Under the pieces are notes generated by a model. The model did not search any database. It saw only the letters and a program-made list of their open reading frames with translations, and was not told the DNA's origin. Both the position numbers and the translations under genes were made by a program. 64,000 nt of DNA from Arthrobacter pascens (GTDB lineage: Bacteria; Actinomycetota; Actinomycetes; Actinomycetales; Micrococcaceae): assembly GCF_030815585.1 (NCBI RefSeq), contig NZ_JAUSWY010000001.1, forward strand, positions 4,092,001 to 4,156,000, given 5' to 3'. This document shows, piece after piece, positions 23,866 through 32,320 of the stretch. Position 1 is the stretch's first letter. Each line of letters opens with the position of its first letter.

Positions 23866-25641
23866 TCAGAAAAGGAAGTAGCGCTGGGCCATGGGCAGCA
23901 CGTCGGACGGCTCGCAGGTGACGTCCTCGCCGTCGACCGCTACCCTGTACGTCTCCGGGTCCACCTGGATGTCCGGGGTGGCGCCGTTGTACTTCAGGTC
24001 GGCCTTGGTCAGCGAGCGGATGCCGGACACAGGACGGATGACCTTTTCCAGCCCCAGTTCCGCCGGCACGCCGGCGTCGATGGCGGCCTGCGACAGGAAG
24101 GTGATGGACGACTGCTGCAGCGCCTTGCCGAACGTTGCGAACATCGGCCGCATGGTGCGCGGCTGCGGCGTGGGGATGGAGGCGTTCGCGTCGCCCATCA
24201 GCGCATAGGCGATCTGCCCGCCCTTGAGCACCAGCTCCGGCTTGACGCCGAAGAACGCCGGGTCCCAGAGCACCAGGTCCGCGAACTTGCCCGATTCCAC
24301 TGAGCCGATGGAGTCCGCCATGCCCTGCGCGATGGCCGGGTTGATGGTGTACTTGGCCACGTAGCGCTTGAGGCGGAAGTTGTCGCTGTCCGACCCGGAG
24401 CCGACGGCGGAACCGTGAGTCCCGCCGTCGGGATCTGAAAGTACACCCCGTTGCTTCTTCATCTTGTCCGCCACCTGCCACGTGCGGGTGATCACCTCGC
24501 CTACGCGGCCCATGGCCTGGGAGTCGGAGGACGTGATGGCAAAGATGCCCAGGTCCTGCAGCACGTCCTCGGCCGCGATGGTCTCGGCCCGGATGCGGGA
24601 ATCCGCGAACGCCACGTCCTCGGGGATGTCCGGGTTGAGGTGGTGGCAGACCATCAGCATGTCCAGGTGCTCTTCGATGGTGTTGCGCGTGTAGGGCAGC
24701 GTGGGGTTGGTGGACGCGGGCAGCACGTTCGGCAGTCCGGCGATTTTGATGATGTCCGGGGCATGGCCGCCGCCGGCACCTTCGGTGTGGAATGTGTGGA
24801 TGACACGGCCGTCGATGGCCCGGATGGTGTCCTCCACGAAGCCGCACTCGTTAAGGGTGTCTGTGTGGATGGCGACCTGGACGTCGTATTCGTCGGCCAC
24901 CTTCAGCGAAGTGTCGATCGAGGAGGTGGTGGAACCCCAGTCCTCGTGGACCTTGAGGCCGATGGCGCCGGCGCGGATCTGCTCAGCCAGAGGTTCGACG
25001 GCGGACGCATGCCCTTTGCCGAGCAGCCCGATGTTGATGGGAAGCCCTTCGGCAGCCTGCAGCATCCGCTGGATGTGCCATTTGCCGGGAGTGACAGTAG
25101 TTGCTTTGGTGCCTTCGGCCGGGCCCGTGCCACCGCCCACCATGGTGGTCACGCCGCTGGCGAGCGCGGTGGGCACCTGGTCCGGGGAGATGAAGTGGAT
25201 GTGGCTGTCCACTCCGCCGGCGGTGAGGATCTTGCGTTCGCCCGCGATGATTTCGGTGGAAGCGCCGATGACGATGTCCACGCCGTCGGTGATCTGCGGG
25301 TTGCCGGCTTTGCCGATCTTGAAGATGTGGCCGTCCCTGAGCGCAACGTCCGCCTTGTAAATACCGGTGTAGTCCAGCACGATCACATTGGTGATCACGG
25401 TGTCCGGCACTCCGCCGCCGGAACCAGTGCCGCCGGAACCGACACCGTTGCGGGTGGCCTGGCCGTTCTGGCCCATGCCGTCACGGATCACCTTGCCGCC
25501 GCCGAACACCACTTCCTCGCCATAGACGGTGAGGTCCTTTTCGATCTCGAGGAAAAGCTCGGTGTCCGCCAGGCGGATGGCGTCACCCGTCGTCGGGCCG
25601 TACAGGTCCGCGTATTGCCTGCGGGGAAGTTCGAAGCTCAT
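23866..25641 (-). CDS. ureC: Urease alpha subunit
   Basis: 591 residues, slightly longer than the usual 570. Active-site features: '[14 protein letters not shown]' (metal His pair at about 147 and 149), the carbamylated lysine in '[13 protein letters not shown]' (Lys230), '[15 protein letters not shown]', and the flap '[25 protein letters not shown]' region with Cys and His. Residues about 64-78 are a Gly/Ser-rich insertion ('[15 protein letters not shown]') before '[10 protein letters not shown]', a surface loop in homologues. It hydrolyses urea to ammonia and carbamate with two Ni2+. It overlaps the ureB stop by 4 bases. Confidence 0.97.
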   Translation of the reverse strand: MSFELPRRQYADLYGPTTGDAIRLADTELFLEIEKDLTVYGEEVVFGGGKVIRDGMGQNGQATRNGVGSGGTGSGGGVPDTVITNVIVLDYTGIYKADVALRDGHIFKIGKAGNPQITDGVDIVIGASTEIIAGERKILTAGGVDSHIHFISPDQVPTALASGVTTMVGGGTGPAEGTKATTVTPGKWHIQRMLQAAEGLPINIGLLGKGHASAVEPLAEQIRAGAIGLKVHEDWGSTTSSIDTSLKVADEYDVQVAIHTDTLNECGFVEDTIRAIDGRVIHTFHTEGAGGGHAPDIIKIAGLPNVLPASTNPTLPYTRNTIEEHLDMLMVCHHLNPDIPEDVAFADSRIRAETIAAEDVLQDLGIFAITSSDSQAMGRVGEVITRTWQVADKMKKQRGVLSDPDGGTHGSAVGSGSDSDNFRLKRYVAKYTINPAIAQGMADSIGSVESGKFADLVLWDPAFFGVKPELVLKGGQIAYALMGDANASIPTPQPRTMRPMFATFGKALQQSSITFLSQAAIDAGVPAELGLEKVIRPVSGIRSLTKADLKYNGATPDIQVDPETYRVAVDGEDVTCEPSDVLPMAQRYFLF

Positions 25642-25967
25642 TTGGTACCACCCTCCGCCGCGGCAAGCGGGCCGTTGACGGCGTTGCTGAGGCCGTATAC
25701 CTCCCGGCTGCCGGCCAGTTCGATCAGCCGGACCGTTTTGCTGTCGCCGGGTTCGAACCGCGCCGCGGTGCCCGCGGGGATGTCCAGCCGCCTGCCGTAG
25801 GCGGCGTTCCGGTCGAAAGTCAGCGCAGGATTCGCCTCGGCGAAGTGGAAATGCGAACCGACCTGCACGGGCCGGTCGCCGGTATTTACCACGTCGACGT
25901 CGATTGCCTCGCGCCCGGCATTCACCGTCACCGGCTCGGACCTGAGGATGTACTCTCCCGGAATCAT
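25638..25967 (-). CDS. ureB: Urease beta subunit
   Basis: 109 residues, family-typical length. '[20 protein letters not shown]' opens the protein, followed by '[18 protein letters not shown]', '[20 protein letters not shown]' and '[12 protein letters not shown]'. A structural subunit of the (UreABC)3 trimer. Separate ureA and ureB genes are the usual bacterial arrangement. ATG overlap with ureC shows translational coupling. Confidence 0.97.
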   Translation of the reverse strand: MIPGEYILRSEPVTVNAGREAIDVDVVNTGDRPVQVGSHFHFAEANPALTFDRNAAYGRRLDIPAGTAARFEPGDSKTVRLIELAGSREVYGLSNAVNGPLAAAEGGTK

Positions 25968-25976
25968 GGCCTGCCC

Positions 25977-26279
25977 CTATCGGATCGGATCGTGGACGGT
26001 GACAAGCTTGGTGCCGTCAGGGAACGTTGCCTCGATCTGTACGTCGTGGATCATTTCCGGGACTCCCTCCATGACATCCTCCCGGGTGAGAAGAGTGGTG
26101 CCGTAGCTCATCAACTCCGCCACGGTGCGCCCGTCCCGGGCGCCCTCGATCAGTTCGTAACTGATGATGGCCACAGCCTCGGGGAAATTCAGCTTCAGGC
26201 CTCTCGCCTGCCGGCGCCGGGCAAGATCGGCGGCCACCACAATCATGAGCTTCTCCTGCTCACGGGGCATCAGATGCAT
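25977..26279 (-). CDS. ureA: Urease gamma subunit
   Basis: 100 residues, full length: '[20 protein letters not shown]', '[20 protein letters not shown]', '[20 protein letters not shown]' and 'VTVHDPIR'. It is the first gene of ureABCEFGD-NiCoT, all on one strand with gaps of at most about 150 bases. The promoter must lie within the 290 bases upstream. Confidence 0.97.
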   Translation of the reverse strand: MHLMPREQEKLMIVVAADLARRRQARGLKLNFPEAVAIISYELIEGARDGRTVAELMSYGTTLLTREDVMEGVPEMIHDVQIEATFPDGTKLVTVHDPIR

Positions 26280-26565
26280 GCAAATCCCTTCAACGGCCGT
26301 TGGAAATGGCGTGTGACCACAGTAGGCCGGTCAGGTTTCCGTGAGATTTCCGGAGTTCGACGGCGATCAAACCCCGCCAGGGAAGGAACCAATTCACCAG
26401 GACCCTGTGGCCAGAGCTGTGGACCTATCCAATCACGCGCCGGCTTCAAATGGGCTCTGCATCGGCGCATGTCTGAGCATGGCAGGACAGGCCACGACCG
26501 GCTACATTCCGTCAGTCAACGTATTCTGTGCTGTCACCGCTGGCCGTTGTTACCGATTACTGGAG
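26280..26565. other. Intergenic region upstream of ureA
   Basis: About 285 bases that must hold the urease promoter. 'ggccgttggaaatgg' and 'gtgagatttccgg' are AT-rich spots, but I see no clear GlnR or AmtR box or strong palindrome, so nitrogen control is not shown by sequence. Confidence 0.35.
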
Positions 26566-26805
26566 TCAGCCTTTTTCCTCCGGCTCGACGCCGGACGGCT
26601 TTCCGTCGGCCGCATCCGGGGAATCATCCTTGTGGCGGGCTTCCTCCAGATGGTGCTCCAGCTTTTCTTCTGCGTCCCGGCGGCGCTGGCCCACGGTGCG
26701 CATCTGTTGCGTGGTGGGCGACCCGCTGTATCCTTCCAGGCGCTGTTCCTGAGGGGTATCCACGGACGACGCCGATTGGCTTGGCTCCTTCTTTTTCTCG
26801 CTCAT
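26566..26805 (-). CDS. Small highly charged hypothetical protein
   Basis: 79 residues, Lys/Glu/Gln/Ser-rich with no hydrophobic core: 'MSEKKKEPSQSASSVDTPQE', 'QRRRDAEEKLEHHLEEARHK', 'SGVEPEEKG'. The central part could form a charged helix. Composition is unlike antisense shadow and resembles short disordered stress-associated actinobacterial proteins. The leader (GTGGGA) is weak. I do not recognise a family. Confidence 0.5.
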   Translation of the reverse strand: MSEKKKEPSQSASSVDTPQEQRLEGYSGSPTTQQMRTVGQRRRDAEEKLEHHLEEARHKDDSPDAADGKPSGVEPEEKG

Positions 26806-26969
26806 AATTGCATCGTCCCACCGGGGAACCCCGCGGGGAAGGCCCTGGAGTTCGGCCCGTCAGAACGCTGGAATCGTGAAACCGAGGCCCAGATTGGCAA
26901 ACGCATCATGGGCGCCATTGATCCCAACGACCGCTGCCTCCGCTGCATCGAATAGCCAGGCGCTGCCAC
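26806..26969. other. Short non-coding or relic region
   Basis: A forward frame ending at 26955 reads 'AQIGKRIMGAIDPNDRCLRC' and looks somewhat protein-like, but has no start with a leader. It may be the tail of a lost gene. Nothing else is seen. Confidence 0.2.
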
Positions 26970-27527
26970 CTATCCTTCGGAGCTCAGGCGCCGCAGAATC
27001 TCCGCCGTGGACTGGACCGGCTGACGGTATTCGGCCGAGAGGATCCGCAGCATATCCGCGGCGGCCTGTGTATCCTCTGCCGCCACGGCATCCTCGGCGT
27101 AGGTGACCCTGATGTTGTGGGCAAACGCGTCAGCTGCGGTCTGCGCGATGCAGTTGTGCGTGGACACACCCGCCAGGACCACCTCGTCCACGTCCCAGTT
27201 CCGGAGCCGGGCAAGGAGGTCCGTGCCCACAAAGGCGCTGTCCCTTGTCTTGAACAGCTGTGGCAGCCCGTCAACGGCCAGCCCCGGAACGAACCCGGCC
27301 TGGGTGCTGCCGCGGAAAATAAACCCCTGATCGTCATCGAGCATGTTCAAGGACCAAGTGGACTTGTCCCGCTCGTGCTGGGTTCCGATCAGCAGGGCCC
27401 TGTGGCTGTTGGAGGCGAAAGCTTCCAGCAGCTCATTGCAGGAGCCCACCAGCCTTTCCTTTTTGGCCGCGAGCGCCGGATCCTCAAAGTAGGCGTTCTG
27501 CATGTCAATGACCAGCAGCGCAATCAT
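26970..27527 (-). CDS. Cysteine hydrolase, isochorismatase family
   Basis: 185 residues. The catalytic triad is visible: Asp8 in 'LLVIDMQNAYF', Lys93 in 'LFKTRDSAF' and Cys126 in 'GVSTHNCIAQTA' with the preceding cis-peptide. Members hydrolyse amides or vinyl ethers (nicotinamide, N-carbamoyl compounds, isochorismate); the substrate is not evident. AAAGGGTGG precedes the ATG. It lies downstream of a LacI regulator on the same strand, 57 bases after its stop, and may be its target. Confidence 0.85.
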   Translation of the reverse strand: MIALLVIDMQNAYFEDPALAAKKERLVGSCNELLEAFASNSHRALLIGTQHERDKSTWSLNMLDDDQGFIFRGSTQAGFVPGLAVDGLPQLFKTRDSAFVGTDLLARLRNWDVDEVVLAGVSTHNCIAQTAADAFAHNIRVTYAEDAVAAEDTQAAADMLRILSAEYRQPVQSTAEILRRLSSEG

Positions 27528-27583
27528 GTGACCACCCTTTCAGCCTTGAACCCGTGCAGCAAGAGTAACTCCAGCCGCTGTCC

Positions 27584-28588
27584 CTACGGCGCCGATTCAC
27601 GGACCGTCAGGACAAACCCGGCCTCGACGTGCACGCCGTCGTCCTCCGGCTTCAATCCCTCGATCCTGTCGATCAGCAACCCGACTGAGCGCTCGGCGAT
27701 CTCATCCATGCCGGGCGAAACAGTGGTGAGCGACGGAGAGGCGAACCGCGCCTCCGCGATATCGTCAAACCCGGCCACCGCAACGTCTTGCGGCACGCTG
27801 ACGCCCCGGATCAGGAGTTCATGCATGGCCCCCAGAGCCAGTGTGTCATTCAGCCCAAACACCGCATCAAACGGAACGCCGCTGTCCAACAGGCCAGCGA
27901 CGGCGCTTGCCCCGCCATCACGCCGCCACCCGCAGGGGGCCACGAGTGCCGGATCGAAAACGATTCCGGCCTCGTCCAGTGCCTTGCGGTACCCCTTGAG
28001 GCGGAGTCCGGGGCTGCCTGCCGATTCCTCGGCGTGGGCGCCCATTACCGCAATACGACGGCGGCCCCCCGCCAGAAGGTGCGCCGTGACCGCCTCTGCG
28101 GCTTCTTCGTTTTTCATGGTGACCACGTCAAACCGGGGATCCAGGATGTGCTCCCCGAGCAGCACCACCGGCTTGCTGCCCCGGCGGGCGGCAACGGCGT
28201 CGGCGTCCATGGCCAGCGGGGTGAACAGCAGCCCGTCGGTCAGCTGCCGGAAGGGACCCTGCAGGGCAGTCAACTCGTTGTCGGCAGCGCCTCCCGACTG
28301 TTCCACCAGCACTCTGTAGCCCCGACGGGAGGCCACCGTCATGAGCCTGGACGCCAGTTCAGCGTAGTACGGCGCGGAGAGATCGGACAGGACCAGACCC
28401 AGCATGCGCGTCTTCCCCGAACGCAGGCTCCGCGCGGTCAGGTTCGCCTCATATCCCAGCTCCGCGATGGCGTCATGGACGCGCTGCTTGGTGGACGGGC
28501 GGATGAACTCATAGTCATTGAGCACATTGGATACCGTCTTCAGCGAGACGCCGGCGGCGCGCGCAACATCGTTCATGGTCACAGCCAC
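27584..28588 (-). CDS. LacI family transcriptional regulator
   Basis: 334 residues. N-terminal LacI HTH with hinge: 'TMNDVARAAGVSLKTVSNVL' and 'RVHDAIAELGYEANLTARSL'. The periplasmic-binding-like ligand domain follows ('GLVLSDLSAPYYAELASRLM', 'GFDDIAEARFASPSLTTVSP'), so the effector is probably a sugar or nucleoside. GTG 28588 follows GGGAAGGGGAACC; ATG 28576 is an alternative. No sugar operon adjoins it, so its targets may be distant. Confidence 0.9.
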   Translation of the reverse strand: MAVTMNDVARAAGVSLKTVSNVLNDYEFIRPSTKQRVHDAIAELGYEANLTARSLRSGKTRMLGLVLSDLSAPYYAELASRLMTVASRRGYRVLVEQSGGAADNELTALQGPFRQLTDGLLFTPLAMDADAVAARRGSKPVVLLGEHILDPRFDVVTMKNEEAAEAVTAHLLAGGRRRIAVMGAHAEESAGSPGLRLKGYRKALDEAGIVFDPALVAPCGWRRDGGASAVAGLLDSGVPFDAVFGLNDTLALGAMHELLIRGVSVPQDVAVAGFDDIAEARFASPSLTTVSPGMDEIAERSVGLLIDRIEGLKPEDDGVHVEAGFVLTVRESAP

Positions 28589-28696
28589 AGGTGGTTCCCC
28601 TTCCCGGCAACACGTTACCTACATCGTTGCAGATGATGGTGCATCCGGAACAACCAGGCGTCATGAAGGCCTCCGGGCGCGCACGCCAGGCCGGCG

Positions 28697-29272
28697 TCAG
28701 CTCTTGGCAGCTTTGGCTGCTGCCTTTGCCGCCTGCTTGCTGGCACGGACCTTGCCGAGCGACTCAGGATCCACAATGTCCGCAACCGAGAGGAATGCCC
28801 CAGACTGGCCATAATGGCCGGCGGCCTCCCGCCAACCGGGCGCCTGGAGTCCGCACTGCTTGCCGAGCAGGGCCAGGAAGATCTTCGCCTTCTGTTCCCC
28901 GAATCCCGGCAGATCCTGCAGGCGCCGCAAAACTTCCACGCCGTCGGGGTCCCCCTTGGTCCAGATCGTCGTTGCGTTTCCGTCCCAGTCGCGCTCCACA
29001 GTCTCGGCGAGCGCCTGGACGCGCGCTGCCATGGATCCGGGAAAACGGTGCACGGCCGGCCGCTCCTTGAAGACCTCGATGAAAGCCTGGGGATCATGGG
29101 TGGCGACGGCCGACGGGGCGATGGACCCGATGCGTGCCCGGATCTTCTCCGGGCCGGCAAACGCCGACTCCATGGTGACCTGTTGGTCCAGCAGCATCCC
29201 CGTCAGGAGCGCAAAGGCATCGTCGCTCAGCAGTTTGTCAGCAGCGGGGTCCCCGGTGATATGCAGTTCCAT
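28697..29272 (-). CDS. HhH-GPD base-excision DNA repair family protein
   Basis: About 191 residues from ATG 29272 ('MELHITGDPAADKLLSDDAF'), with AAGG 9 bases upstream; ATG 29281 is three codons earlier. Features are 'LLTGMLLDQQVTMESAFAGP' (first helices of the HhH-GPD fold) and the helix-hairpin-helix 'LQDLPGFGEQKAKIFLALLG'. There is no Fe-S cysteine cluster. Related actinobacterial proteins carry this annotation with unknown lesion specificity. The tail is Ala/Lys-rich ('KQAAKAAAKAAKS'), which may aid DNA binding. Confidence 0.8.
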   Translation of the reverse strand: MELHITGDPAADKLLSDDAFALLTGMLLDQQVTMESAFAGPEKIRARIGSIAPSAVATHDPQAFIEVFKERPAVHRFPGSMAARVQALAETVERDWDGNATTIWTKGDPDGVEVLRRLQDLPGFGEQKAKIFLALLGKQCGLQAPGWREAAGHYGQSGAFLSVADIVDPESLGKVRASKQAAKAAAKAAKS

Positions 29273-29328
29273 GTCCTCCATCCTTCCACCTGCCGCCGCC
29301 GTCGTCATGGGCAGGTATCGAACCCGAA

Positions 29329-29387
29329 GTTTATGTCCGGATAATGCACCCAAAAGTCGCTTACAGGCGCATTATCTGGACATAAAC
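29329..29387. repeat. Long imperfect inverted repeat
   Basis: GTTTATGTCCGGATAATGC (29329-29347) and its complement with one mismatch (29369-29387) flank 21 bases. It is AT-richer than its surroundings and lies between the HhH-GPD start and the GH51 stop. There is no U-tract, so it is not a standard terminator. It could be a recombinase/integrase-type site, an operator or a repeated element. Confidence 0.6.
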
Positions 29388-29417
29388 CCGCGGGGTTGGA
29401 GGCGCTGCTGCGCTTCT

Positions 29418-30944
29418 CTAGGACTCCACGGCCAGCCGGATCATGGACCAGGACACCGCGGGGAGCTCTGCGGTGAGCCGGCCGCCGTCGGCCTTGACCG
29501 TGACGTTGTCTGCGGGCAGGACGGAGGTGGAGTCATCGGCAGTGGCCTGCCAGTACGGGTCCTTGTTGGCGTACGTAACTGCCTCGATGACCCGGACATT
29601 GCCCAGCCCGGCCACGGCGGCATCGAGCGTCAGCGCATCGGTTGCCGAGCGGTTCGCGGCGAACACCACGGCCTCGCCGGCCTCGGCGTCGAACGTTGCC
29701 ACAGCGGACAGTGCGGCGAAGTCGGCCGTCTTCCCGCCGCTGACCAGTGGGGACTCGACGGCGAGTTGCAGCACAGTGCCGGCGGCGTGACGGGACGTGA
29801 GCGCGAACGGGTGGAAAGTGGTCTGCTTCCAGGCGCGGCCGCCCGGCTCGGTCATGATGGGGGCGATGACGTTGACCAGCTGCGCCAGGCTGGCCGAGTG
29901 GACCCGGTCCGTGTTGCGAAGCAGGGTGATCAGGAGATCACCGACGACGACGGCGTCCGCCACGGTGTAGCGGTCCTCCAGTAGGACGGGGGCCACCGGC
30001 CAGTCCTTGCCGCCGGGCGCCTTGGACTCCGCGCGGCTCCCGTGCCAGACGTTCCACTCATCGAAGGAGATGTTGACCTGCTTGGCGGACTTCTTCACCG
30101 ACTTCACGTGGTCGATGTGGCTCACGATGTCCGCGATAAAGGACTCCATCTTGTAGCCAGCTGCCAGGTGTTCCTGCAGGTCGCCGAAATCCTCGAAGTA
30201 CTGGTGGGCGGAGATCAGGTCCACCAGTTCGTAGGTCTCCGTGAGGACCACGCGTTCCCACTCGCCAAAGGTGTCCATGCCGGGCGAGGAACTGCCGCAC
30301 ACTACCAGCTCCAGGTCCGGATCAATCATGCGCATGCCGCGGGCGGTGTCGGCGGCAAGCCGGCCGTACTCCAGCGCGTTCTTGTGGCCGATCTGCCACG
30401 GGCCGTCCATCTCGTTCCCGAGGCACCACATCTTGATGCCGTAGCCGTTCTCTGAACCGTTGGACTTGCGCTGGTCGGAGAAGGCGGTGCCGCCGTCGAT
30501 GTTGCAGTATTCCAGCAGGTCCAGCGCCTCCTGCGTCCCGCGCGTTCCCAGGTTGACTGCCATCATGGGCTCCACACCCGCCTTGACAGACCACTTGGCA
30601 AATTCGTCCACGCCCACCAGGTTGGGATCCGTGGAATGCCAGGCCAGATCGAGCCGCGCCGGGCGCTGTTCCACCGGGCCCACGCCGTCTTCCCAGCGGT
30701 AGCCGGAGACAAAGTTGCCGCCGGGGTAGCGGACCGTGGAAACGCCCAGTTCGCGTGTCAGTTCCAGGACATCCGCGCGGAAGCCGTCCTCGTCTGCCTT
30801 GGGGTGCTCCGGCTCGAAGATCCCGGTGTACACGCATCGGCCCAGGTGTTCCACGAACGCGCCGAAAGTCCGGCGCCGGACTGGTCCTACCGTGAAGGCC
30901 GGATCGATAGTGATCTTAGCTGCGGCAGACTCTGATGTGCCCAC
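29418..30944 (-). CDS. Intracellular alpha-N-arabinofuranosidase, GH51
   Basis: 508 residues from GTG 30944, with GAGG 8 bases upstream; the frame remains open further but adds non-homologous residues. No signal peptide. GH51 motifs: 'RTFGAFVEHLGRCVYTGIFE', 'VRYPGGNFVSGYRWEDGVGP', the acid/base Glu in 'MWCLGNEMDGPWQIG' and the nucleophile Glu in 'ISFDEWNVWHG'. It releases arabinose from arabino-oligosaccharides imported by the ABC system at 39.3-44 kb. An arabinose-regulon operator lies 46 bases upstream. Confidence 0.93.
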   Translation of the reverse strand: MGTSESAAAKITIDPAFTVGPVRRRTFGAFVEHLGRCVYTGIFEPEHPKADEDGFRADVLELTRELGVSTVRYPGGNFVSGYRWEDGVGPVEQRPARLDLAWHSTDPNLVGVDEFAKWSVKAGVEPMMAVNLGTRGTQEALDLLEYCNIDGGTAFSDQRKSNGSENGYGIKMWCLGNEMDGPWQIGHKNALEYGRLAADTARGMRMIDPDLELVVCGSSSPGMDTFGEWERVVLTETYELVDLISAHQYFEDFGDLQEHLAAGYKMESFIADIVSHIDHVKSVKKSAKQVNISFDEWNVWHGSRAESKAPGGKDWPVAPVLLEDRYTVADAVVVGDLLITLLRNTDRVHSASLAQLVNVIAPIMTEPGGRAWKQTTFHPFALTSRHAAGTVLQLAVESPLVSGGKTADFAALSAVATFDAEAGEAVVFAANRSATDALTLDAAVAGLGNVRVIEAVTYANKDPYWQATADDSTSVLPADNVTVKADGGRLTAELPAVSWSMIRLAVES

Positions 30945-30989
30945 GAATATGTCCTCGTTTCTATTTTGTACAACGTTATAGAAATCAAT

Positions 30990-31003
30990 TGTTAGCGCTG
31001 CCA
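30990..31003. promoter_or_regulatory. Arabinose-regulon operator, site A
   Basis: TGTTAGCGCTGCCA matches the site at 39229 (TGTTAGCGTTCACA) at 11 of 14 bases, keeping the LacI-type central CG. It lies 46 bases before the intracellular GH51 start. Weakest of the four sites. Confidence 0.6.
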
Positions 31004-31009
31004 AGGCGT

Positions 31010-31487
31010 GAGTCAAGGGGTATTCGGAAGTCGGATCGTTCAACGGGCCGGACGGCCCCGCGCGGCGGCCGCAACCTGAGTAGTCAAAGGCAAATCCAAG
31101 TACTACCTAATCTGAAAAACGAGTACCGATTACGCGTTCGCTCTGACCGCGTCAGAACTAGGTTCATCTAAAGGACAAACAGTGTATGGCTCACTAGGGG
31201 GGTGTGAGGCGGCAATGCGTTCAGAACTCACCTTCCGCGACTTCCCGGGACTACGGACCCGGGCATTCAGCGGGGCCGGCGACGAGGAGGCCTTTGAGAC
31301 CAAGGCCTCTCCCCCAGCCGTCGCCGGCCCTCTTGCCGCTGGGAACCGCCCACCCGCCATCCGGCCTGGAATGCTGAGCTGTCGATGAACGTTTCGTCCT
31401 CCCCTGCAGTTTCGTCCTCCCCGGCAGTTTCGTCCTCGCCTGCACAGGCAACGCCCAGCGGCCCTCAAGTGTCCGTTCGCGCAATCG
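31010..31487. other. Leader region before the second GAF-ANTAR gene
   Basis: About 480 bases. It holds a possible short frame at 31215-31388 ('MRSELTFRDFPGLRTRAFSG'), led by GTGAGG, whose stop overlaps an ATG at 31385 by four bases. It also holds an 8-bp hairpin GAGGCCTT/AAGGCCTC (31287-31309) and an 18-bp tandem repeat. The small frames may be leader peptides or a degraded N-terminus; neither is secure. Confidence 0.35.
31391..31444 (+). repeat. Tandem 18-bp repeat, three copies
   Basis: GTTTCGTCCTCCCCTGCA and two copies with one or two changes lie end to end. In the frame starting at 31385 they encode a Ser-Ser-Ser-Pro-Ala-Val repeat; 18 is a multiple of three, as expected for a coding repeat. 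Confidence 0.85.
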
Positions 31488-32228
31488 ATGACCGGGGCAG
31501 CGCGGTCCGGCGTGCGGCAGGGCGGGATAGTGCTGGATCTGGTGACCGGCGCAAACAGCATCACTGACTCACTGGACACTCTCGTGCGGATGCTGGCAGC
31601 AGCAATGAGCGCAGCCACGGGCGCCCAGATCGAGAGCGGCCTGTTTCTGCAGCAGAGCAAGCGGCCTGACGCCGTGGCCGCGACAGGCCAGCAGGCCCTG
31701 CATCTGGTCCGGCTGGAGCAGGAAATCGGGCAGGGCCCCCTGACGGATGCCATGGTTGGAGGGCACCCCGTCGCTATGAACCATGAACACAATGACTTCC
31801 GCTGGGCACAGTACCTTCGGCAGCTCCGGCCCACCGGTTTCCGCAGCGTGGTCAGCGTCCGGCTCCGCCTCGACGACGGCGCTCAGTCCGCCCTCGCGTT
31901 CTTCGCCCAGGAGGCCCAGGCCTTTCCGCTTCAGGCCATCGCCGAGGCCCGCTCCCTTGCGGACCTCGGCTCGCGGAGCCTCAACCTGGTCCTGAAGCTG
32001 ACGGCGGCCAGCTCCGCGGTGTCTGACCTGCGGTCAGCCCTGGAAAGCCGGACCCCCATCGACATCGCCTGCGGCGTGATCATGGCGCAGAACAGGTGCT
32101 CCTACCGTGAAGCAATTGGCATCATCTCCCAGGCTTCAAACCACCGGAACATCAAGCTCCGCAAAGTTGCGGAGGGCATCCTGGGCAACCTTCCGGGTGG
32201 TGCTCCCCGCACCCATTTCGATCACTAG
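31488..32228 (+). CDS. GAF-ANTAR domain RNA-binding regulator (second copy)
   Basis: 246 residues from ATG 31488; GTG 31530 is an alternative start. GAF region about residues 20-170 ('GLFLQQSKRPDAVAATGQQA', 'RSVVSVRLRLDDGAQSALAF'), ANTAR region about 185-240 ('SRTPIDIACGVIMAQNRCSY', 'ASNHRNIKLRKVAEGILGNL'). The ANTAR part is close to that of the gene at 1324, so the two are paralogues. It stands alone, convergent with araA. Targets are probably RNA hairpins elsewhere. Confidence 0.85.
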   Translation: MTGAARSGVRQGGIVLDLVTGANSITDSLDTLVRMLAAAMSAATGAQIESGLFLQQSKRPDAVAATGQQALHLVRLEQEIGQGPLTDAMVGGHPVAMNHEHNDFRWAQYLRQLRPTGFRSVVSVRLRLDDGAQSALAFFAQEAQAFPLQAIAEARSLADLGSRSLNLVLKLTAASSAVSDLRSALESRTPIDIACGVIMAQNRCSYREAIGIISQASNHRNIKLRKVAEGILGNLPGGAPRTHFDH

Positions 32229-32320
32229 GAGCTATTCCGCTTCACTTAAACGCGTTGGGCGGCGTCGCAGGCATATTTAGCACTGCGGCGCCGCCCGGAT
32301 GCGGGGGTCAGAACCCGGGG

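Noticed and set aside
24451-25800. 449-codon forward frame opposite ureC
   Set aside because: Val/Gly/Asp-rich shadow of urease alpha; no protein motifs.
26876-26955. Small forward coding frame ending in 'DPNDRCLRCIE'
   Set aside because: No start with a ribosome site; length too short to support a gene.
29309-29326. tRNA T-arm-like sequence on the minus strand (CGGGTTCGATACCTGCCC)
   Set aside because: Only a T-arm with weak pairing; no acceptor, D-arm or anticodon arm nearby. It could be an attachment-site relic beside the 19-bp inverted repeat, but one arm is not enough.
31287-31309. Hairpin before GAF-ANTAR as an ANTAR-target RNA
   Set aside because: The loop has 7 bases and there is no second hexaloop hairpin, so it does not fit the ANTAR motif.
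31391-31444. Short tandem repeats as a CRISPR
   Set aside because: Three contiguous 18-bp units without spacers and no cas genes.
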